Below are positions 36,467-46,761 of a DNA stretch of 64,000 nucleotides, piece after piece. Made by a program: the position numbers and the translations under genes. The notes beneath the pieces were generated by a model. It was not told the origin of the DNA, did no database searches, and was given only the letters and a program-made list of their open reading frames with translations. Each line of letters starts with the position of its first letter. Position 1 is the stretch's first letter. The DNA comes from Piper betle (taxonomy: Eukaryota; Streptophyta; Magnoliopsida; Piperales; Piperaceae): contig JAURVB010014816.1 of the NCBI GenBank assembly GCA_033002965.1, forward strand, positions 23,347-87,346. The letters are read 5' to 3'.

Positions 36467-37075
36467 TAGGGTTGCTAATTGAGCGAGCCAGCTCGTGAGC
36501 ATTTAGCGTTCGGCTCGGCTTGACTCGACTCGAAACTCGACATTTAAATGCTTTGACTCGAACTCGACTCGAACTCGAATCCTACGAGCCGAGCTTGAGC
36601 AAGGTCGTGTTCGACTCGACTCAACTCGGTTGTAACTCGAACTCGACTCGTAGTTCGACTCGAACTCAACTCGATAAAATAATATAATAATATAGTCTTT
36701 ATATTATATTATATTATATATATATATATGTATATATATATGAAATATAATAACAAAGAAACAAGATAGTTGAGATGGTAAGTATTCACTTTGATGACTT
36801 CAAGGTTGTGGGTTCAAACCACATTGGCCTCATTTTTTTTAAGTGAGGTACTTTTGACATTTAATCGAGCTGGTTTCGAGTTACGAACGAGCTCATAAAA
36901 ATTAAACAGTTTAAGTATATTCGAGCTCGAACACATAAAATATATTCGAGTCGAACTCGAGCATATATGTCCAAAACTCGTTCGATCTCGAGTCGATTTT
37001 GAACGAGTTTCGAACTATTCGAGCCGAGTTCGAACACATGTTGAGCTCGGCTCACTCGCTCAATTAGCACCCCTA
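36467..37075. mobile_element. hAT-type MITE, 609 bp
   Basis: Left TAGGGTTGCTAATTGAGCGA and right TCGCTCAATTAGCACCCCTA are terminal inverted repeats of about 20 bp with one mismatch. The 8-bp target duplication has one mismatch (TCAGTTCG at 36459-36466, TTAGTTCG at 37076-37083). The interior has many ACTCGACTCGAACTCG words on both strands, a TA-rich centre, and a SINE-like box pair. Confidence 0.85.
36767..36820 (+). promoter_or_regulatory. SINE-like RNA polymerase III A and B boxes
   Basis: TAGTTGAGATGG (36767-36778) resembles an A box. GGTTCAAACC (36811-36820), inside GTGGGTTCAAACCAC, is a good B box. The spacing of about 45 nt fits tRNA-derived SINEs. No tRNA cloverleaf forms, so this is at most a SINE remnant captured by the MITE. 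Confidence 0.4.
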
Positions 37076-37318
37076 TTAGTTCGGCCTCCAATAACATTTC
37101 CAGTTCGGTTAATAGCAAACCAGAATTGGGGTGTTACAAAATGGGCCCGGTAGATATGTCCTCTCTAGTGGTGCAACGGCAACTTTGGGGGCTCCAGCAG
37201 CGGTGGCGACAAAAAGTTCTAGCTAAGTTCCAGCTAAACTGAACTTTGGGGCTTTATCACCGTTTTCCAGCGCCGGTGAAAACTTTGAAAACTTTCTATT
37301 TTCCAACGCAGGTGAAAA

Positions 37319-37545
37319 CTTTGAAAACTTTCTACGACGGTACTTGATCTGGTATTGTACTCGGAGACAATGTTGATTCTTTCTACGACGGTACTTGATC
37401 TGGTATTGTACTCGGAGACAATGTTGATTGATTGAAAACTTTCTACGACGGTACTTGATCTGGTATTGTACTCGGAGACAATGTTGATTCTTTCTACGAC
37501 GGTACTTGATCTGGTATTGTACTCGGAGACAATGTTGATTGATTG
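37319..37545. repeat. Minisatellite, 51/60-bp units in a 111-bp higher-order repeat
   Basis: TCTACGACGG starts at 37331, 37382, 37442 and 37493, giving spacings of 51, 60 and 51. The two 111-bp blocks are nearly identical. Every period is a multiple of three, so a minus-strand frame (37756-37223) stays open and repeats a 17/20-residue unit containing SEYNTRSSTVVE in one frame. It is absent from the homologous site of copy B, so the expansion is specific to copy A. Confidence 0.85.
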
Positions 37546-37728
37546 GACTTGATGGCTTATCTTGCAGTGGCTGTGACCGACTGGATGGTTTGATCTGGTA
37601 TTGTACTCGGATATTGTATTCGGAGACAATGCTGATTGATTGGAGTTGACGGCTTATCTTGCAGTGGCAGTGACCGACTGGATGGAGTTCGAGAAGTTGG
37701 TCGCTTATTGCTATCATGCTGCTCCTAT

Positions 37729-38561
37729 CACTGGTGCAAAAATCGGTCGATTCCACTCGAAATCGGCCGATTTAAATAGGATAGGACTCAATCCAAGTCA
37801 AAAGAATATCTAAATTGGGTTTCGGCTCAAATCAGTTTGTGAATTGGCCAATTCCATCCAATTTGAGCCGATTTCGGACTGCGGCGGCGACAGGCGACGG
37901 GGGGAGGTGTCGGTCAATCCAATTGGGTCCACAGTTGGTCTCGACGGCAGCGCTAGGTAGGGGGGTAATGTCTGGAAGGTCGAGGGAGAGGCGTCGATGT
38001 CACAACGGCAGCAATCCGGCATAGACAGCGGCAAAATCACGTCGTGAGCAATAGCGTAATCACGACCAATTTTGGCGTCACAGCGACTGGACCGTGGCCG
38101 GGGGTGGTTGAGATGACACGGTGATAGTATGGCAAGGCTGCGCGGAGTCGATCGACGGCGGGGTGGCATCGGTGGCGATGGCGACAATTATGGCGGCAAC
38201 TAGGGTTTGGGGGTAAGAGGAGAAGTGCCAGGGGTTTGGGGGAGGATATGAGAAGTATAAGGGTGGCCGGTGGCAAACTTGTAAATAAAACTTGACTCGA
38301 TACTGGCTTGAGTCAAAAATAATAACTAACTCATAATAAATCCTAAAAAAATCCCAAAAAAATTGGGAAAATCTCATAAAATAAAAAAACCATCATAACA
38401 TCTAACTCTATAACTAATAACCCACCAATTTTGAATAAATTAAAATTTTTGTATAAGATTGATTTAGACCAATTCAACTGAACTGATTCCTGACCGATTT
38501 AGACTGATTCGATCCGATTTAGTAACTCTTTCGAAAACCGATTTCGATTTTTGCAACTATG
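37729..38561. mobile_element. hAT-like element carrying LTR-derived sequence, 833 bp
   Basis: The ends CACTGGTGCAAAAATCG and CGATTTTTGCAACTATG are inverted repeats (TGCAAAAATCG perfect). They are flanked by an imperfect 8-bp duplication (GCTCCTAT at 37721-37728, GCTCCGAC at 38562-38569, 6 of 8). It interrupts the copy A repeat cleanly. The interior from about 37870 to 38430 is an LTR U3 fragment of the Tekay-like family in minus orientation. That fragment includes the 25-bp paired box at 38292-38316 and the AACCCACC block. Confidence 0.55.
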
Positions 38562-39480
38562 GCTCCGACGATAGTCTTTCAAGCGGTTTTTTGGCCAATA
38601 CAAGCTTCGTCGACAGAAACTTTTGGTTTGGGTCTGTTGTCAGTGTTGGGGAGTGCCAATTGAAATTGTCAATGTAGACAAAGACGACTTGGGCTGGTTG
38701 GACAGAGGGTCAAAAGTTAGTCGGTTTTCTGTACTTTTCTCTTCATTGCTCCGACAGGAGTTTTCTGGGCTGTTTCCCAGCAATGGGCAGCTTCCCTGGC
38801 AAGGTTGGAAGACATGAGTTGACAGAGGGATATTCATGCTACAATCGTGGCTCCAGACTCGATCTATAATGGTGCTGGTTAGCCGGCGACAACCTCCAAA
38901 GTTAGCCTCTTTCACCTATTTCCTGATCCAATCAGGTACTTCACTATGAGATTTAGGCAAAGTGGGCTTTCTCGACGATAGATCTCAACTTGGTTGTGTT
39001 GAGGGAAATAGTGGGAGTTTGTTGGAAGCCGTGGCATGGTCAGAGACGACTTGGGTTGGCAAAACAGAGGGGAGGAAGGTGATTGCTCGATAGCGCTTCA
39101 CAAATTTGGCCAACTTCTTGAAGCTTTTCCTACAACAGCAGGCTTCTCTAGCTGGGTTGTGTCGAGAGCACTCCAAACTGTGTTCTAGTGGGCTAGGGGG
39201 GCCCAGAGATGGATTTTTGGCCAGGGGCTCCTCGCCTTCTTCCTTTCATACTCTCCTCTTTCTGCAATTCAACGAGCCCCCTTCCCCCCTTCTCTTATCT
39301 TTTTCTCGATCATTTATACAAGCTTTCAACCATTTTTAGTTTCTCATTTCAAGCCCCTAAAATCCCTACCAACCCTTCCTTATCTCTTTCCTTCTTCTTA
39401 TCTTCTTCCTTTGATTTTAGAACCACCATGAACTATTCCTCAAGTGATGACTAGCTATGGAGGCATGGGTGTATATATAA

Positions 39481-40011
39481 TTTTATTTTATTTTATTTTA
39501 TTTTTTCAACATGAAAATAAAACCACTAAATTTGCAAAGTACAAAGTATGAAGGAAGGCCTTTCCCTTGCAATCTGGCTTATTATGTACACAGTGAGTGT
39601 ACACACTTCCAATCAGAACTTAAAGAAACTTTCTTCTTCGCAACATATATAATCCCCAAGAACATAGATTACAACAGTCTTGATCACTTGTCCGACACCC
39701 CTGCTAAGCAAAAGAAAATTTGACAAAGCAAAGCTCTTTCACTGCATTAGACAGATGCTTATGCTCAAATTAAACTCAACTAAATCACAAAGACCACTTG
39801 AAATGTACACTCAAAAATGGCATCACACATCTGAAGGCCTTTTGCCCTTCACTTTGTGTCAGGATTAGCAGGTTCATAGCCACAAAGGAAGTCAGAAAAG
39901 ATCCGAGATGCCAGAGAAACTTCAAATATATATATATATGAACATATAAGAAGGTGATTCACAAGACCTAATCACTCTACATAACAAAGCTGACGGGAGA
40001 GACTCTAATTA
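39481..40011. other. 3' flank of the RCC1-repeat gene
   Basis: AT-rich; a run of TTTTA repeats at 39482-39506 marks the edge of the repeat. The stretch from about 39510 to 40011 probably holds the 3' UTR. No gene of its own is seen, and the poly(A) site could not be fixed. Confidence 0.5.
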
Positions 40012-43000
40012 TTAGGTCGGTGTCTCGGCTAGCAGTAATGTGTGCCACCACCCGCAAGCGATGTTCTTCGGTTTAAAGGAGTCAAGTGAAACTTGAAAAG
40101 GAATTTTTCGATCAACTACATCGCTTAATCCCAGCTGTACCATATAACAAAAAACTTAAAACATAATCGCCAATGGAACGATCAGTCAATTTATGGAAGT
40201 CTAGTTTAATCCAATAATACCTGCCCATACTTGTTCCATCCCCAGCAGAAAACCTTGGCATTTTCTGCAGGAAGTAGGGAAATAACAACAGAGTTCATCA
40301 GACATAACTGATTGACAATAGAATAAAGGTTTTCTAAGAGTTAAAAAAACAAACAATTGTGACATTTCAGGCATTAGAAAGAAGAAGAGCCCTTCACATG
40401 CCAAAATAAATCATGCAAATCCAAATTTGCACCCGAACACAAACCTTTGGTCTACCAATCAGAGAATATAAATACCTAATACGGAAAAAAGATTTATTTT
40501 TCAGAAGTTAAGAGAATTTAAGAACAATAAATCAAAAATAAATTTGATCACAAATCTAAGAATATGACCTAATATATTACAAACTTACAGCTTAACTCAC
40601 CTTTTTTATGAGACAGCTAGATAATCAAGATGTCCACATTGTCACCTAGGCACTTGTCATTCATAAAATTGCTGTGTGCTATATATTGTACGATATAAGG
40701 TAAGTCACACCAAAGCATCTCTAGTAGTTTTATGCAATTCAATTACCAGAAACAGTATAGACAGACAAATGATGCGTCAAAACAAAAAAACCCTCTAAAT
40801 AGACTTCTACCTGTTATCAAAGCACTATGCCGTGCTCCACAGGAGATGATTTTTGCATTTTCATTTTCCAAATTAGATGATTCCATGAGCCTTGGTAGGA
40901 TCTAGGACAATCATAATTATATTAATATTTTGCAAGCACAATTTACATAACACACAAATGCTTTGGAAAAATAGACAAATGTGAGACAAGATAGTAGTGT
41001 ACCTCAGCTTGATCAGTACCAGTACCCAACTGCCCAAACTGATTCCCCCCAAAAGCATAAACATCCCCATCAGAAGAAATGCAAATAGTATGCCAAAGTC
41101 CAGCAGCCACTCCTTTTATTGAAACACCACAAAGTGATGCCACACAAGATGGGCTCAGCTCGTCGTCGGTGCTACCTTGTCCACACTGTCCACAAGAACA
41201 TGGTACAACTTTTGTTATCTTCCACACACAAAAGATGACAAAATTGAGTTGTATGAACAATGGAAAAGGCCTTAACAAAGCAGAGTAGCCTTTTCATGTC
41301 TACATCACTAATAATAAGGTTATAACATTTAAACAACTCCACAATTATAACTAGCTAATGTAAAGTAGGAAAAATTAAGAACTCTCTACCATTGAAAACA
41401 TCTAGCTTTTGTTATGAATCCCATCACTATATTAGTTAATTGTGTCACGAGGGCACATTCACTATTGTTAGTCATCTTTTATCATTGGGATACACTCCCT
41501 GCTTGTATTTACAGAGTGTAACAAAAAATAGGGTAGCCTGAGCAATTCACAAATCTCACAACCTATAACTATGCAGTAGAAAGTCAACTAGAAGATTAAC
41601 TTTAGCACATAAGATATGACAATTTACCTCAAGAGAGAAAGCAATATCTTAACATTAGACAGTCTTACTCTTACAGAGCATCGGATAGTTTAATTAAGCG
41701 GAGTGTCACTTAAATGAGGGGGAAACATGGATCCAAAACTTGGGTAGGTTAAGTAGATATCTAGGAAAATGTAATATAGTACCCACACCTTAATAACACT
41801 GAAAGGCAACCCAACTATGGCACCTGGTAGTTGCAATCTATAATTTCAGAAAACCATTTATCATAAATTATTTCTAAACATTAATTGGTGATATAACCCA
41901 CTAACCTTTGCTATATATACTAGATCTAAACTTGCTCACTTTCCTTCACATGGACTAGAGAATAGATTCCAAGATGAAGTGAGTAAGAACATAAATATAA
42001 ATATGGGAAATATTCACATATCTGATAAGTATACTTCATGAAACTAGTTGATTAAACAAGCTTATGAAACATTATCACTAATAACAAAATTTAAAAGGGG
42101 AATCATACAACCTACCTGTCCATAAAGCCCCCAACCGAAAGTCAGAACTATTCCAGCATCTGGAAATAATAGCAAACAAGTTGGTCAGAAAAGAAAAGTA
42201 GCAATTAAAGGTCGTTAGTTCATACTATAAAAAGCATAACTTGGAATTTAGTACACCTGTAATTACAGCACTATGACGACCCCCACAGGCAATAGCCTTA
42301 ATATAGTTTCCCATAGATATATTTCCTCCGTAAGAACCAATAGAAGAGTTCTCTTTTGAAGAACTAGGAGTCTTAATGCAAGGAACAGGATGAGGAGAAG
42401 ACACCAGCCGAACGCGAGAACCTAAACCCAACTGTCCTTCTCCACCATATCCCCATCCCCACACGAGACCCATATCTGAAAGTTTGGAGAAATACATTGT
42501 CAGCTTCTTTCATAAACTACAATTTGCACTTACAACGGTATTAAAATTGAGATTGATACCTAAAAATAAAGATAAATGAAAAAAATACAAAACTTCACTC
42601 CCCAATAATTTATTTGGAGAGAGCATATTTATTTTAGCCCAAAAGAAGCTTCAAAAAAATTACCTGACAATGCTAAAGTGTGACGTCCACCAGCAGATAC
42701 TGCAGCAATTCTAACACCGGGATTCAATGTAACCAAACAAGGAACAGCAGACAGGGTATCCTCCCCAAAAGATGAAGTTTCAGGTTGCTTGTTTGATGAC
42801 AACCTCCTCCTCTTTGAGCTTTCATCACCGTTTCTTCCATCAAAACTGGATACCACACTTCCTGATTTTTTTGATGGTTGGGACCTCGGGCTTACTGTAT
42901 GATGTTATCATCAGCAAGAAAAAAGTTTGGATTACATCATAGTTACTCTACTCAGCACATGCTACCTTGCTTAATCAAAGATCCGCTTTCCCTCTCAAGT

Positions 43001-44205
43001 GCATCTTTTTCTATGATTCTACTGGCAGAATGATCATCTATAAGCTTTCCACTAGGAACACACTCCTTCCAACCCCAGGTATAGATATCTCCGTGCTCTA
43101 TTAAGTGCAAAAAAAAAACGAAATCCAAATTTCCCGTAAGAGAAAGCATCAGTTGTTCAACATGTTCTAGCAAAGTAAATATGTAAGAAAATAAGAGATT
43201 TACCTGTGACTGCAACGCAATGAGCCCAACCCGCTGCAGCTTTAACAATGGAAGATTCAGTTGGAAGGGGGAATGCTTCTGGGGTCTCCTAGATAATTTT
43301 TTTAAATAAAAGGGTTGAAAATAGATCATTACAGACATATTTACAAATTAAAAACAGCTCAAAAGGCATGCTATTACGACGTACCTCATGCCTCCCAGAG
43401 GCCAAATAGCTATGACCCAAATCATCAGCTGAACCCCAAGTTATCAACTTCCCTGTTTCTGCACAATCAGAAAAGCCGCCATCACTAGGCATCATCAATA
43501 TAACGTTAAAGAATGCATAATTTGAGAACGGACAAGTTCCCCCCGCATACAGAGAACTATGCAACCTGGACATTAAAGAAAAACATTGCTTCAATAATAT
43601 GACACAAAAGACTGGGAATACAAGGAAATTGTGCTCATGAGCCCCACAAAATTGCAGTGAAGATACAAAAAGCTATTGTGGCCGACAAGCCTATAGAGTA
43701 CAATGAACTGACAGCAATCCACATTGACATTTGACAACTTATATGATTCTAAAATTTCCATCAACACACAAAATGTTTTACAACAGATGATTAAACCATT
43801 AACGTCAGCCAAAACCCACCACATATGAGCGGATCAATTGTTAAAATTTCTTCTTCAAACCGTTGCACAGATCACCAATCCACATTGACAACTTATGAGT
43901 CTACTAGTTCCATCAACACTAAAAATTACAGAACTGATGATTCAATCGTCAACATCAGCTATATCCCATCACACATAAACAAATTAATAGTAAAATCTTC
44001 TTCACCAAGCTCCAAACCCAAGGACCAAAGTACCGGCAATGGCCATGGCAAAGCCGCAGCCCCCACCACAGACATTCTCCCAATCCTCCCCTTCCGCAGC
44101 ACGCTTCACAGCAGTTGGTACCAGCAAAGGCAACCGCTGCGGCGTAGCGCCGGGAAGGTAACCCCACATGAAAACCTCCATCCCCTTCTTCTCCTCACCA
44201 TTCAT
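40012..44205 (-). CDS. RCC1-repeat (UVR8-like fold) beta-propeller protein, 465 aa
   Basis: A member of the RCC1 family, seven-bladed propellers that act as exchange factors, chromatin or signalling scaffolds. The substrate is unknown here. Minus-strand coding exons are 44205-44034, 43458-43385, 43288-43204, 43097-42966, 42894-42664, 42475-42257, 42159-42116, 41185-41003, 40901-40811, 40264-40221 and 40134-40012. All introns are GT-AG, and the phases close to 465 codons plus TAA. Seven blade-ending motifs are visible: CGGGCGFAMAIA, AAGWAHCVAVT, SAGGRHTLALS, ACGGRHSAVIT, AAGLWHTICIS, SCGARHSALIT and ACGWWHTLLLA. Blade-opening motifs such as WGWGYGGEGQLGLG and FGGNQFGQLGTG are also present. A charged insert in exon 5 contains KRRRL (about 182-186), a possible nuclear signal. 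The GWRHT motifs of the UVR8 photoreceptor are absent, so UV-B sensing is not supported. No break is seen. Confidence 0.93.
43715..44012. repeat. Tandem duplication of about 160 bp in intron 1 of the RCC1 gene
   Basis: CAATCCACATTGACA starts at 43715 and again at 43876. The two units share CAACTTAT, CCATCAACAC, GATGATT, CATCA and AAAATTTCTTCTTC-like blocks over about 145 bp, with indels. The second unit ends close to the exon 1 donor. The copies have diverged, so the event is old. Confidence 0.75.
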
Positions 44206-45679
44206 GGCTCAAACAAACAAAAAGGTACCAGAACCGCAAACCATATATAAACCCCAAATCAATCCACAACAATGATCATCCCTAGCTGTAAAAATTCGCT
44301 CGACGATCCGGCGACGTCAGCCGGAAAGTTTCGCTCCGGCGCGGGTTTCAATTGGGTGAGAGGGTGGCTGGAGGGGGAGGCGTAAAAATATTCCGGGATG
44401 GAGATCGGTCCACGTCGGAGCACACGTGGAGATTATCGGCACGTGGTGGAATTATGACCGTTGGATGTGGACGGGATTGCGGGCCTTGACTTGGCGAAGG
44501 TTCTGGAAGATGATGGGCGTTTCGCGACCCACAATAATCATTCGTGGGCCCGCGTCGTCGGTCGTGGTCACGTGATTTGGCCCCCGTTATGGACGTGGGG
44601 CCCACACTCTGAAAGGTGGCGGGTAAATGTGCGAATAATTGCGTACGTTGCGGGTGTTTTGGGGCCCACTTTGAATCCTTGGTTCACGGGCTAAGGTTGG
44701 TCTATGTGAAAGAGTAAATTATGATTAAAAGGTGTTTACATGTTTGCTCTATTTTTCTAATTTTTGGCAATGTATGATATATTAAGTGCTTAATAATTAC
44801 ATTAAAAAGGTGTTTTTACTTTATAACTTAATTACTCTTATATATAATCAGGTTTAAATAGATTTTATTTTATTTTTTTAAAAAAAGAAGTGGTGCCCAC
44901 TCAAAGGAGGGATTATGTTGCAAAGCCAAATCTAACTATTCACTCGCCACTGCCGTTGATTCTCAATCGCCTCCGCTAGCAATCACAATCAAACAAGATC
45001 TGGATGGTGCTGATGAGTGTGCACCCAAGTCAAACCTTTGTTGATCAAAAGAATGTCGATTCGGTTGTTTCGGTATACAGATCCATTGAATTCTTTTTAA
45101 AAAAAGAATTGCTCTCGACTATTTTTTAATCAATTCCAAAAATTTTAAACTTTAAAATAATTCTTACCCAAAGCCTAGTGACAGTTTAGTCATTATATGA
45201 AACAAAACCTTAAATCATGAATGTGGTATAAGCCATCCTTAAATCGTAAATAGTGCACCAAACCACTTCTAATTGCAATTTTGTTTAACAAATTTATCAT
45301 ATTCACAAAGATTGCAGGTTATTAGAGCTGAAAGTTGTACACTACTCTAGTTAATATATAGTAATTTTTAAGATAATATATAGTTAATTTATAGTCCAGT
45401 TTTCGACTGGCTTTTAGATTTATATATTCTTCATGTTCTTCCTCAGCCCAAACATGATTATTATTTTTTCCTCTCTTTAAGAAAAAAAATCTTTCTGATA
45501 CAACTTACACTAGAGTAGATGATTATGATTCAATTTTTAAAATATTCTAACGAGCACAAACATGAACATGTTTTCCTATATTCGAGTTCGATAACCTATA
45601 CCCATCACCTTTTACTGTCGACGACTTAGTCATTAATAGCTCCACAAGAAGGAGACACAATAAAAAAAAATGAGGATAA
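44206..45679. other. RCC1-gene promoter region and intergenic sequence
   Basis: 44206-44700 is GC-rich and contains several CACGTG-like and ACGTGG words (44410-44440, 44565-44600), which fit G-box type promoter elements on either strand. No clear TATA box was found. 44700-45679 is AT-rich with no gene or repeat recognised. Confidence 0.45.
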
Positions 45680-46370
45680 GGAGAGGATAGGTTGGGCATG
45701 TGAAGATTCAAAGCCCTAAATCATTGAATTAATTAGAGACTTCAAATTTTATAAATAGTTAGGAGTTGAAAAGGAGAAAGGGGGGCTCGACGCTGCTACT
45801 AAGAGAAGAAGAACGGAAGAAGAAGTAGTAGTAAAAGAAGAAGGAAGGGGAGGAGCCTCTTGCCAGAAACCCACCACTGTCGATCCCCAAACCCACCAAA
45901 TTAGATGTGGGAGTGCCCTCAACAAGATTTAGTTGATAGCTGCCCTCGAAGACGCCCACCCTCGCTGGATAAAGCCAAGAGAAGTCCTTGCCGCAAGTGG
46001 TGACGTCCAACAAACAACAGAGTTGCAAACCATCGTCCAGCCAGCCAAGGCCTCTCGCAACAAGAAACTAACTCTATTAAGTTCCCCTTATAGCCGACAA
46101 CAAATCCCAGCAAAGAGATACCACAGGAAGAGCCTGTCGTCGCCAAAAATAGTCTAGAAAACTCTCATTTGAGTAGCAAAGAAGAAAAGTGTAGAGAAGC
46201 ACCCATCTTGCCGGCCTCCGTACAGCCAGCCCAGACCACCACTTGGTAGATTGACACTTCCACCATACTCCCCCTCAATACCTCCAAAAAACTCAATTCG
46301 AGAGCTACCGCCAGAGAAGCTCGGCCTCGCTAGAAAACCACCTAGAAGACTGTCGTCAGAGCAGTGCAAC

Positions 46371-46690
46371 TGTTACACCCCAAATCTAGCTTGCTCGCCA
46401 AGCAGACCAGAATCACAGGTCCCAAGTGGATCTACATTCAGCGTCTCAAGATGGAAGATGTCAATCACTATGCATAGATGAATACACGAATCCTAACATG
46501 TCACTACATGAATGACATAACAACTGAGTTCATACTAAAAATAATGACAATAAAAATCAATAAATTTTTTGAAATAAAACAGACAAAATCTCCCCTATAA
46601 GTACAATTAGGGGCTACCCTGTCAAATCAACACGTATAAATATACAAATCCATCATATACATTCATTGCACCTTTATCGTTTGACTTACA

Positions 46691-46761
<71 letters not shown>

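Larger units (their letters stand above)
35671..37138 (+). repeat. LTR fragment, plus orientation, truncated at the left
   Basis: The last half of a family LTR. It begins mid-LTR at a block matching about 55050 (GGCTCCTCAGTAGTTACCC), passes the conserved GTTAGCTCTCAT and GGTTTTTTATTATATATG blocks, and ends GGGGTGTTACA at 37138. The missing left half suggests the minus LTR of 30.6-35.7 kb inserted here or joined it by deletion. It carries a nested hAT MITE. Confidence 0.7.
37139..39480 (+). repeat. Unrecognised repeat family, copy A
   Basis: Two stretches (37139-37728 and 38562-39480) match, in inverted orientation, 49860-49285 and 46365-45680. Shared blocks include GTACTCGGAGACAATG with GATTGATTGGAG, GGGCTGG followed by TTTTCTGTACTTTTCTCTTC, and GGCCAGGGGCTCCTC with CAACGAGCCCCC. 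No domain is recognised. The overall look, with a GC-moderate body and CT-rich tail, could be an LTR or a non-autonomous element. Copy A is broken by the hAT-like element at 37729. Confidence 0.6.

Noticed and set aside
36767..36820. A tRNA gene
   Set aside because: A and B boxes are present, but no acceptor stem or cloverleaf can be formed around them.
37223..37756. A 177-codon repetitive frame as a protein gene, or a CRISPR-like array
   Set aside because: The repeats are 51/60-bp tandem units without distinct spacers, in a plant repeat. It is a minisatellite.
40201..40404. The stop codon at 40205-40207 right after exon 10 as the true end of the RCC1 gene
   Set aside because: Reading through GGGCAG as a splice donor and joining 40134-40012 restores the expected last blade (LGLSD and CGWWHTLLLA), so the stop lies in an intron.
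43591..43824. A separate small gene in the RCC1 region
   Set aside because: It lies wholly in intron 1 of the RCC1-repeat gene and overlaps a tandem duplication.
40012..44205. UVR8 photoreceptor
   Set aside because: The fold is shared, but the GWRHT motifs that hold the UV-sensing tryptophans are not present.
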